Source: Psychrobacter sp. JCM 18902 (GTDB lineage: Bacteria; Pseudomonadota; Gammaproteobacteria; Pseudomonadales; Moraxellaceae). Taken from it: DNA of 64,000 nucleotides. Positions within the stretch are counted from its first letter, which is position 1; the number at the start of each line of letters is the position of its first letter. The stretch spans positions 372,001 through 436,000 of the forward strand of contig NZ_CAJHBK010000001.1 of assembly GCF_904846615.1 (NCBI RefSeq). The letters run 5' to 3'. The notes below the pieces were generated by a model. That model worked only from the letters and a program-made list of their open reading frames with translations. It had not been told where the DNA came from and did not search any database. Shown here one piece after another: positions 9,381 to 16,160 of the stretch. The position numbers and the translations under genes are program-made.

Positions 9381-9583
9381 TGTGCATAACCTTCTTTTGT
9401 ATGTCTAATATCGTTGATAAAATTTTTAAGAGCTCTATGATCGCTCGGCGTTTTAGAAAAAGTAACAGACTGTCCGCATGGTGCAACGATCTGATTGTGT
9501 TTTCGTTTCTTTCTAAATAACCAGCCTTGCTTTATTAGGCGCTTTATATGATGATTAAAATCTTTGTTGCTTGAATATCTCAT
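9377..9583 (-). CDS. HicA-like small protein
   Basis: The 68-residue basic protein has the outline of the HicA/YcfA fold: an N-terminal helix with IKRLIKQGW, a basic strand RKKRKHNQIVAP with one His (His29) where HicA toxins carry their catalytic His, a strand QSVTFSKTPSD, and a C-terminal helix RALKNFINDIR. HicA toxins are small mRNA-cleaving proteins of the double-stranded-RNA-binding fold. No HicB antitoxin is nearby; instead the gene overlaps the ankyrin gene by four bases and follows a 39-codon gene. There is no clear ribosome site before its ATG, and a hairpin stands about ten bases upstream. HicA-like is a resemblance, and cleavage activity is unproven. Confidence 0.55.
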   Translation of the reverse strand: MRYSSNKDFNHHIKRLIKQGWLFRKKRKHNQIVAPCGQSVTFSKTPSDHRALKNFINDIRHTKEGYAQ

Positions 9584-9593
9584 ATTTTTGAAA

Positions 9594-9620
9594 GCAGATG
9601 TGGCTTGCTACCGCATCTGC
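9594..9620 (-). promoter_or_regulatory. Intercistronic hairpin just before the HicA-like start codon
   Basis: GCAGATG and CATCTGC form a 7-bp stem, extended by two more pairs after one mismatch, between the 39-codon gene and the HicA-like gene. The stem ends ten bases before the HicA-like ATG, which has no visible Shine-Dalgarno sequence, so the hairpin could limit its translation or mark processing. Confidence 0.45.
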
Positions 9621-9645
9621 CTCTCCAAATTAATTATGTTTGAAT

Positions 9646-9765
9646 TTATTTAGGCTTTGCATTTCCGCGATTTGATCCTGACGAATTGCTTGAACCGTTC
9701 TTAGTTGGCCAATTCCCACCGTTGCCTTGGTTCGAAGTTGGCTTTGCTTGTGTAGACTTACTCAT
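9646..9765 (-). CDS. 39-residue Gly/Asn/Ser-rich peptide, first gene of the ankyrin operon
   Basis: ATG at 9765 is preceded by GGAG eight bases upstream, the best ribosome site in the operon. The peptide begins MSKSTQAKPTSNQGNGGNWP and continues with TKNGSSNSSG and NRGNAKPK before TAA. It is hydrophilic, with a single Trp in NWP, no Cys and no hydrophobic segment, so it is probably disordered and cytoplasmic. It lies 62 bases ahead of the HicA-like gene. A peptide of this length could be an antitoxin, a sensor or a leader; nothing in the sequence decides. Good translation signals and the operon position support a real gene. Confidence 0.55.
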   Translation of the reverse strand: MSKSTQAKPTSNQGNGGNWPTKNGSSNSSGSNRGNAKPK

Positions 9766-9780
9766 GGTGTCGCTCCTACT

Positions 9781-9811
9781 TTGTGTATGCCTTTAGTGGC
9801 ATATATATAAT
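9781..9811 (+). promoter_or_regulatory. Possible mcrBC promoter
   Basis: A perfect TATAAT at 9806-9811 points toward mcrB. The only -35-like sequence is TTGTGT at 9781-9786 with a long 19-base spacer, so the promoter would be weak or activator-dependent. The start point would fall inside the inverted repeat at 9812-9825. Confidence 0.4.
9787..9802. promoter_or_regulatory. Inverted repeat, candidate operator
   Basis: ATGCC and GGCAT arms separated by six bases, in the leader of the 39-codon gene and just upstream of the predicted mcrB promoter -10. It could be an operator for the divergent operons, but no regulator is identified. Confidence 0.35.
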
Positions 9812-9825
9812 CTCAAACATTTGAG
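9812..9825. promoter_or_regulatory. Inverted repeat at the predicted mcrBC transcription start
   Basis: CTCAAA and TTTGAG arms around a two-base centre. It directly follows the TATAAT of the predicted mcrBC promoter, the position at which a bound repressor would block transcription. Confidence 0.4.
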
Positions 9826-9930
9826 CGACCGCCCACTGGGTTAGTGCCGAGAAAATTTTTATTTTTTATTAAATGCTTTGTGAGCTGTTTTTTAGTTATA
9901 TTTTTTGAGTTTTTTAGAGGAACTAACAGT

Positions 9931-12303
9931 ATGGATACAACAAAAATAGATAGTGATTTAGTATCGAAGATTATTGAGTTAAGCCAAGACGATGCGATTA
10001 CAAGTAGACCAGAAGGTGTTGAAGAGCTTTATGAAGAGTTTTCAAGCAAGTTTCCAAAAAAGAAAATAACTGAATTGAATCAGGAGCAATACTGCTTAGG
10101 TCATGGATCTATCACAGATAATTATTGTCGATGGATAGAGCGCGGTCTACAGCCTATATTTGGTCGTTATATGCCGGGTACGGCGAGAGGTCATCTACTT
10201 TATTTAAAAAAAGATGGAACACTATATAAGCATCAAGCCTTAAGCGACCTGAGTGACGATGACGCATTAAGTTATGTTCTTAAGATACATCAGGTGATAA
10301 TCGATGCTGACGTTAACGCTGATATCACTTGGATTGACCAAGATAATGAGGTGTATGATCGTGCAGGCGTAGAGCCTAGATGTGTTATGGGGGCAGGTCG
10401 TCGTGCGCGTTTAATATCCATATATAATCCAGATGCTATCTTGCCAATTTCATCTACCGACCATATCGAACACTTCCTGAAAGCGTTTGATGTTCCAGAA
10501 TCAAAAATACCACCTTATAATCATGTCATCCAACGCTTATTGATGCTTACCGATATATACCAAGTTATTAAAAAGGAACGTAATTTAGATATCACTCCGC
10601 ATGAGTTCATGTCTGTTCTTTACAGTGAGCAATTAGATATTAAGCCAAGCAGAATATCTATCTATAAGGATGTCAATGAAGAATTAGATGATCTAACAAT
10701 TAATATGCTTAATAATGATGCGCTTAATCGTATCCTCTACGGTCCTCCGGGTACAGGCAAGACGTACCATACTACCGAACTAGCTGTACAGTGCGTTGCT
10801 CCTGATTGGTATGAATCTTTAAACAATGACAAATTCAAGCGTCAAAAGATCAAAGATAAGTATGATGAACTAACAGCGAAAGGGCGTATTGCATTTACGA
10901 CCTTTCATCAAAGCTTTGCTTATGAAGATTTTGTTGAGGGAATTAGAGCAGAAGCTATAAAAGACGAAGATAATAAATCAAATATTAGTTACGCTGTGAA
11001 GAACGGTATTTTTAAAGAGATAGCTAACGCTGCTGCTGGAGAACTAATTAGAAATAATCTAATAGGAATATCTCAAGAGCCGAGCGTATGGAAAATCTCT
11101 CTAGGTCAAAGGTATGAAACCGAGTTTCGCAAAAAGTGTATAGAAGCTGGAGAAGCGAGAATTGGTTGGGAGAATACTGGAAATCTTAATATTGATTTTA
11201 ATAATAGATCTAAGGATGAAAAAGAATATTTTCTTCAACAAAGTCTTCAAAAACAAAATTCTATCACTAATTTTTGTGAAGGTATTCAGGTTGGAGACAT
11301 TATTCTATGTTTAGAAACTAGGACTTCCATTGAGGCAATAGGCATAGTCACTTCTGAATATATTTATAAGGAAAATGCATCTGATGAATTTTCTGGATAC
11401 CCACACGTTCGCAAGGTTAATTGGTTTGTAAGCGATATATCGCTGGATATACGTCATTTAAACAATGGTAAATCATTAGAAATAAATACCTGTGTACCTT
11501 TACCTAACTTAAGCTGGATTAATTTATTGGAAGAGTTAGAAAGTTATGGATATCTTTCAGACGAAGAACTTGATGAGTCTTCAACCTTAGAAGATAATTA
11601 TGTGTTAATCATAGATGAGATTAACCGAGGTAACATTTCACGAATATTTGGCGAGCTTATCACGTTGCTTGAGCCTGATAAACGTAAGGGTGGCAGTGAT
11701 GCTCGCAAAGTGATACTGCCATATTCAAAATCACCATTCTCAGTGCCATCAAACCTTTATGTTTTGGGTACGATGAATACCGCTGATAAATCTCTTGCAC
11801 AGTTAGATTTAGCATTACGCCGCCGATTTGATTTTATTGAGCTATTACCTAAACCTGAACTATTAGAAGGTGTAGAAGTATACGATATAGAAATCGCTGA
11901 TTTATTGGAAGTAATCAATCAGCGTATTGAAGTACTTTTAGATCGTGAACACACTATAGGTCACTCATACTTTTGGTCGTTAAAAGACTTGAATACAGAT
12001 GACGAAAAAGAAATTGAACTAGGCAATATTTTTAAGAGACGTATTATCCCTTTACTGCAAGAATACTTCTTTTCAGATTGGGAACGTATTGGTTGGGTGT
12101 TGAATGACCCTAGTAAACTTCATAATGAAAAATTTATTCAAACAGGAAGTATTCTGCCAAAAGTTAGTGAGTTATTCCATAGTAGTATAAAGGGTCTAAA
12201 CGATCGTCGTTACTATATCAATGAGACTGCTTTTAACAACCCTGAATCCTATAAGAAAATATTAATCCAGCCTAAGTCTAAATCTTCGGATAGTGAAGAA
12301 TGA
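9931..12303 (+). CDS. mcrB: McrB-type AAA+ NTPase of a type IV (modified-DNA) restriction system, with EVE-like insert
   Basis: McrB recognises modified DNA and, as a GTP-driven AAA+ ring, moves DNA for cleavage by McrC. Walker A GPPGTGKT is at residues 271-278, Walker B VLIIDEINRGN has Asp562/Glu563, and a later MNTADKSLAQLD...ALRRRFDF segment is the McrB sensor/arginine-finger region. About residues 385-500, between the Walker motifs, hold an inserted domain (SVWKISLG, IGWENTGN, GIQVGDIILC, HVRKVNWF) resembling EVE/PUA-like modified-base readers. The N-terminal 250 residues are a separate, unrecognised domain. I chose ATG 9931 because GAGG precedes it; an upstream frame from 9844 would add 29 hydrophobic residues without a ribosome site. 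It overlaps mcrC by four bases. Confidence 0.85.
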   Translation: MDTTKIDSDLVSKIIELSQDDAITSRPEGVEELYEEFSSKFPKKKITELNQEQYCLGHGSITDNYCRWIERGLQPIFGRYMPGTARGHLLYLKKDGTLYKHQALSDLSDDDALSYVLKIHQVIIDADVNADITWIDQDNEVYDRAGVEPRCVMGAGRRARLISIYNPDAILPISSTDHIEHFLKAFDVPESKIPPYNHVIQRLLMLTDIYQVIKKERNLDITPHEFMSVLYSEQLDIKPSRISIYKDVNEELDDLTINMLNNDALNRILYGPPGTGKTYHTTELAVQCVAPDWYESLNNDKFKRQKIKDKYDELTAKGRIAFTTFHQSFAYEDFVEGIRAEAIKDEDNKSNISYAVKNGIFKEIANAAAGELIRNNLIGISQEPSVWKISLGQRYETEFRKKCIEAGEARIGWENTGNLNIDFNNRSKDEKEYFLQQSLQKQNSITNFCEGIQVGDIILCLETRTSIEAIGIVTSEYIYKENASDEFSGYPHVRKVNWFVSDISLDIRHLNNGKSLEINTCVPLPNLSWINLLEELESYGYLSDEELDESSTLEDNYVLIIDEINRGNISRIFGELITLLEPDKRKGGSDARKVILPYSKSPFSVPSNLYVLGTMNTADKSLAQLDLALRRRFDFIELLPKPELLEGVEVYDIEIADLLEVINQRIEVLLDREHTIGHSYFWSLKDLNTDDEKEIELGNIFKRRIIPLLQEYFFSDWERIGWVLNDPSKLHNEKFIQTGSILPKVSELFHSSIKGLNDRRYYINETAFNNPESYKKILIQPKSKSSDSEE

Positions 12304-13577
12304 TTCAAGTCAGAGAATATGCTCAGCTGACTACAGATAAGACAGCATGCCCTAGCTTAGACTTAGCTATCATCGAGCAAGAAACTTTTGATTGGTTAGT
12401 GGGATTAAGTGAAAAAGAGAGCTATGGACGGTTTATTACTTATAAGCGTCCACAATACTTGCAGCTACAATCTTACGTAGGTTACTTAGAAAGTCCTTGC
12501 GGCGAAGGTATTGAGATACTACCAAAGACAGGATTAGGTGCTCAAGAGCCAAACAAGAGCAGAGATGTCTTATGCAAAATGCTAAGATCCACTTTAAACC
12601 TATCTCACAAAGAGGCTCAATCTGCCAGTCTCAATCGAATGAACTTACCTATTCATGAGTGGATATACTATCAGTTTTTATATCTGTTAAAGGAGTTGGT
12701 AGCGTCTGGGCTCAGATTTGATTATCAAAGAATCGAAGAAGAAAGTAGATTTATTCGTGGCCAACTTGATATTGTAGTTCAACAAAGACAAACGGTTGGC
12801 CGAGCTCATCTGTTTAATATTCGTCATGATGTCTATCATCCCAATCGACTTGAGAACCAATTAATTAAAACGGCATTAAATTACGTACAGCAGCACTGTA
12901 GGAGTTCTGAGAACTGGCGACTGGCTAATGAGCTATCACACATCTTAGACCCTATAACGAGTCTTAGAGAGCCTTTAAACTCAATGCCTAAATGGTCAGA
13001 CATCAAAATATTGCAATCCTACCGAGCGATAAAGCCATGGTGCCAACTAATACTTGAAAAGCTTAATCCAAACTTTCAAAAGGGAGAGCACCGGGGTATT
13101 GCATTGTTATTCCCAATGGAAATTTTGTTCGAGAAGTATGTGGCGAACTACTTACAACGAGACATCCAGGCGCCCTGGCAACTAACAACACAAGCTTCTA
13201 GTAAGCACATGGTGTGTGACCAAGAAGGTTTAAAACCGCGCTTTCAGTTAAGGCCTGATTTATTAATTAGTAAAGAAAGAAAAAATTATCATATACTCGA
13301 TACCAAATGGAAGTTAATAAACTTAAGCGACAATGATAACGACTACAATATCAGTCATTCAGATATTTATCAGTTGTTTGCTTATGGTCATAAGTATTTA
13401 GATGGGAGTGGAGACATGATGCTTATTTATCCTAAGCATCATCAGTTCGAAATACCTTTGGAGTGTTTTTATTTAGCAGAAAAATTGAGGTTGTGGGCAA
13501 TACCATTTTGTATTGAAACTGACAAATTGGTTATCGGTGAATGGGTAGAAAGGTTTCCGTCTTTACCTCAAACTTAG
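12300..13577 (+). CDS. mcrC: McrC-type nuclease subunit
   Basis: The 425-residue partner of McrB. McrC stimulates McrB GTP hydrolysis and carries the DNA-cutting PD-(D/E)XK site. Here the site is visible as LRPDLLIS (Asp320) and HILDTKWK (Asp334 and Lys336). The N-terminal half has the McrC pattern of an early beta-rich region (YLQLQSYVGYLESPCGEGIEI) followed by a helical part (LVASGLRFDYQRIEEESRFI). The start overlaps the mcrB stop as ATGA, so the subunits are translationally coupled. The stop codon lies inside a perfect hairpin. Confidence 0.88.
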   Translation: MIQVREYAQLTTDKTACPSLDLAIIEQETFDWLVGLSEKESYGRFITYKRPQYLQLQSYVGYLESPCGEGIEILPKTGLGAQEPNKSRDVLCKMLRSTLNLSHKEAQSASLNRMNLPIHEWIYYQFLYLLKELVASGLRFDYQRIEEESRFIRGQLDIVVQQRQTVGRAHLFNIRHDVYHPNRLENQLIKTALNYVQQHCRSSENWRLANELSHILDPITSLREPLNSMPKWSDIKILQSYRAIKPWCQLILEKLNPNFQKGEHRGIALLFPMEILFEKYVANYLQRDIQAPWQLTTQASSKHMVCDQEGLKPRFQLRPDLLISKERKNYHILDTKWKLINLSDNDNDYNISHSDIYQLFAYGHKYLDGSGDMMLIYPKHHQFEIPLECFYLAEKLRLWAIPFCIETDKLVIGEWVERFPSLPQT

Positions 13578-13584
13578 TTTGAGG
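13566..13584 (+). terminator. Hairpin overlapping the mcrC stop codon
   Basis: CCTCAAAC and GTTTGAGG arms with a three-base loop; the mcrC TAG is partly inside it. There is no T tract, so it is an imperfect terminator or an mRNA 3'-end protector. Confidence 0.45.
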
Positions 13585-13842
13585 CAGATCCTTTAAGCTC
13601 ATGAACTTATCGATAAGCATAAAATTTGGGGATCAGTTACCATCAGCAACTTTTAATAATCTTGGTCACAAAATGGTCACCGTTTGGTCACCGAGCACTT
13701 GGTCACCGATTTTCAAGAAGCAGAGTGCATGTATGCAGACTTATAGAAAATACATTATTAAAGAGTGGACTACTTCTTAAGGGTTGATAAAGAAAGAATA
13801 ACCAACCCTTACGGATAAAGGCTTTAAGCGGAAATACAGACA
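13578..13842. other. Island-core boundary region, no gene
   Basis: Between mcrC and the tRNA terminator I see no convincing gene. A 59-codon frame from ATG 13600 has no ribosome site. The stretch holds four TGGTCAC copies (about 13661-13707) and a hairpin with TAAGGGTTG and CAACCCTTA arms (13778-13811). It is probably the edge of the acquired island. Confidence 0.5.
13661..13707. repeat. Four short direct repeats of TGGTCAC
   Basis: Four copies of TGGTCAC occur within about 45 bases, three of them extended to TGGTCACCG. The function is unknown; they lie between the island and the tRNA genes, where recombinase arm sites could be expected. Confidence 0.6.
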
Positions 13843-13874
13843 CAAAAAAACCCCAAACAATCTAATGTTTGAGG
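13843..13874 (-). terminator. Terminator of the tRNA-Val/tRNA-Asp transcript
   Basis: On the minus strand CCTCAAAC and GTTTGGGG form a stem (one G-U pair), followed by a seven-T tract. It lies about 40 bases beyond the 3' end of tRNA-Asp. Confidence 0.8.
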
Positions 13875-13916
13875 CGAAACTTGCTTAAACTCGAGAGTTT
13901 AAATTCGTTTTAAATA

Positions 13917-13993
13917 TGGCGCAGCGGACGGGACTCGAACCCGCGACCCCCGGCGTGACAGGCCGGTATTCTAACCAACTGAACTACCGCTGC
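13917..13993 (-). tRNA. tRNA-Asp (GUC)
   Basis: Complete 77-base cloverleaf on the minus strand. The acceptor stem GCAGCGG pairs with CCGCTGC, the anticodon is GTC in a CCTGTCACG loop, the T arm has GGTTCGAGTCC, and the CCA end is encoded. It is the second gene of a two-tRNA operon and its 3' end faces the defence island. Confidence 0.97.
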
Positions 13994-14058
13994 TTAGGTC
14001 GTACTTAGTTTATTTAACCACTTAGCCTACTACTTAAGAGTAGCGCTATACTAAATAG

Positions 14059-14134
14059 TGGTGGGTGATGACGGATTCGAACCGCCGACATTCTGCGTGT
14101 AAGGCAGACGCTCTACCAACTGAGCTAATCACCC
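14059..14134 (-). tRNA. tRNA-Val (UAC)
   Basis: Complete 76-base cloverleaf on the minus strand. The acceptor GGGTGAT pairs with ATCACCC, the D arm is TAGCTCAGTTGGTAGAGC, the anticodon is TAC in a CTTACAC loop, the T arm has GGTTCGAATCC, and CCA is encoded. It is the first gene of the operon with tRNA-Asp. Confidence 0.97.
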
Positions 14135-14213
14135 TTCGAACAATTGCTATGCAATTTATTCAACATCAACTGAGCTCTAAGTTTGTCACTAAGCTCTGCT
14201 GCTGTGGGTGTGT

Positions 14214-14241
14214 ATTATATAGATTTACACATGGCTGTCAA
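14214..14241 (-). promoter_or_regulatory. Promoter of the tRNA-Val/tRNA-Asp operon
   Basis: On the minus strand a perfect TTGACA (14241-14236), a 16-base spacer and a perfect TATAAT (14219-14214), about 80 bases ahead of tRNA-Val. Confidence 0.85.
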
Positions 14242-14427
14242 ACAGTTTTTTAACTATTTTAAAAAATAATTGAAAATACTGTCTGAAAGTTATCATTAAT
14301 AGTAGTCTGAGGCACGTGTTTCCTAAGGTTGCTGCCTAAAAACTTATTATGGTTAATCATTGTTTGATGGTCAAAAACTACTATACTATTGAGGGTGTTT
14401 TACGACTCATGCTTTATTTTATGTTGA

Positions 14428-16068
14428 TTGTTGGAGGCGGGCATAGAAAATTCCACTATTGAACAAACTTTTACGACCTGGTCTTGGGGAGACTTCGCAG
14501 GCTTGGGTCTGGTATTGCATATTGTTCTCATGATAGTAATGACGCTACGTGTTGTGTCGGTGCAGCGCAATATCGGTGTATCTATCGCTTGGATTGCTAT
14601 GCTCTATACCTTGCCTCTTTTTGGTTTCATCGCTTATATACTATTGGGTGAGCCGATGATAGGGCGGCGCTATCGTCAACGGGTAGACCAAGCAAGCTTA
14701 TTGATGGATGATATGGCACGGCGTGAGAATTTGGTTTTTGATCAAGGACAAGAGCTGCTGCCAGCCAACTACCGCGGTGTCAGTCAAATAGGCACGCGCT
14801 GGACGGGGCTGGGCGTGTTTCCTAATCACAATATGCAGCTATTGACGGACCCTCATGCTATTTTCCAGAGATTAATCGAAGATATCAATGCCGCTCAGAG
14901 TATTATCTTGATGGAGTTTTATATTGTTTATCCTAAAGGACAAGTACTAGAGGTGATAGAGGCGTTGTCAGCAGCAGCGCAGCGTGGCATTGAGTGTCAT
15001 ATCTTGGCCGATAGCGTGGGCAGCTTTAGTTTTTTTAATAGTAGCGCGCATCGTACATTAGAAAAAGCAGGTGTCTTTGTCCATCAGTCACTACCAGTGG
15101 GTTTATTTAAAACCCTGTTTAAGCGCTCTGACTTGCGTAACCATCGTAAAATTGTGGTGATTGATGAGCACATTGGCTATATCGGTAGCTTTAACTTGGT
15201 CGATCCAAGATTTTTTAAACAAAATAAAAACGTTGGACAGTGGATCGATGTGGCGATACGCACGACCAGTCAACACTCTATTAGTATTACGACCGCTATG
15301 GCGATCGTGGTGGCCACGGATATTGGTGCGGAAAACAATGACAATTTAGACGCGCTCAATCAGCGAGTAAATGGCTATACTCGTAAACTATATGTGATGA
15401 ACCCAACCATTAATGATTTAAACAGTCGCATAAAGGTATTGGCTGGTGAGATCGACTATTATAAGCAGCCAAATATTGGCTCGACATCGATTGTGATACC
15501 GAAGATGCCGATGGTAGAAGGGGTGCTGGCGCAGCTGATACCCTCCGCACCGCAAGTGACAGCCCATGTGATTTACAATACATTGGTGACCGTTATTCAT
15601 CGCGCCAATAAACGCATTCGCATTACCACACCGTATTTTGTACCTGACGAGGCGCTCTCGGGAGCATTAACAATCGCTGCCAAACGCGGGGTTGAGGTGA
15701 CGCTGATTGTGCCTGAAAAGGTGGATTCATTTCTTGTACAGCATGCGTCACAAGCCTATTATCAAGAGCTGCTCGAGGCAGGCGTGACGATTGCCTTGTT
15801 TAAGGGTGGTTTGTTGCATACCAAAACAGTGGTTATCGATGATGATTATTGTTTATTTGGTACTGTAAACATCGATATGCGCAGTTTTTATCTAAATATG
15901 GAAGTGAGCTTGGCCATTTATACACCAGAGATGGTCGCTCAAGTGGCTGATTGTCAAGAAGTCTACTTACAAAGTTGCCGTTTTCTGAGTTTAGAGCAGT
16001 GGCAACAGCGCCATGGTGCAGAGCGTTTATTTGACAATGTGGTACGCTTATTTAGTCCTTTATTGTAG
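14428..16068 (+). CDS. cls: Cardiolipin synthase (phospholipase D family)
   Basis: Joins two phosphatidylglycerol molecules, or uses phosphatidylethanolamine, to make cardiolipin at the inner membrane. Two membrane segments at about residues 20-75 are followed by two HKD phospholipase D motifs: NHRKIVVID (His239, Lys241) with IGSFNL after it, and LLHTKTVVID (His464, Lys466) with GTVNIDMRS after it. The start is uncertain. No in-frame ATG precedes the first membrane segment. TTG 14428 opens the frame used here, but the only strong ribosome site, GGAGG at 14433-14437, lies inside it and is ideally placed for an ATA codon at 14443. Length is somewhat above the usual 480 residues. Confidence 0.9.
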   Translation: MLEAGIENSTIEQTFTTWSWGDFAGLGLVLHIVLMIVMTLRVVSVQRNIGVSIAWIAMLYTLPLFGFIAYILLGEPMIGRRYRQRVDQASLLMDDMARRENLVFDQGQELLPANYRGVSQIGTRWTGLGVFPNHNMQLLTDPHAIFQRLIEDINAAQSIILMEFYIVYPKGQVLEVIEALSAAAQRGIECHILADSVGSFSFFNSSAHRTLEKAGVFVHQSLPVGLFKTLFKRSDLRNHRKIVVIDEHIGYIGSFNLVDPRFFKQNKNVGQWIDVAIRTTSQHSISITTAMAIVVATDIGAENNDNLDALNQRVNGYTRKLYVMNPTINDLNSRIKVLAGEIDYYKQPNIGSTSIVIPKMPMVEGVLAQLIPSAPQVTAHVIYNTLVTVIHRANKRIRITTPYFVPDEALSGALTIAAKRGVEVTLIVPEKVDSFLVQHASQAYYQELLEAGVTIALFKGGLLHTKTVVIDDDYCLFGTVNIDMRSFYLNMEVSLAIYTPEMVAQVADCQEVYLQSCRFLSLEQWQQRHGAERLFDNVVRLFSPLL

Positions 16069-16160
16069 CATTTTCGATTTTAGGGTAAGGTAAACGACTG
16101 ATGTCAGTTTAGTCCCATGATGACCTTATTTTTATTACTATTAATTTATCCCGATAAAGG

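Noticed and set aside
9844..9930. Longer McrB start adding 29 hydrophobic residues
   Set aside because: No ribosome site and Phe-rich composition from an AT-rich leader; ATG 9931 has GAGG in front.
13600..13779. 59-codon frame from ATG 13600 across the TGGTCAC repeats
   Set aside because: No ribosome site, and the repeats dominate its content. It could be an integrase relic, but no motif supports that.
14065..14253. 62-codon plus-strand frame over tRNA-Val
   Set aside because: It overlaps the tRNA gene and its promoter; no coding support.
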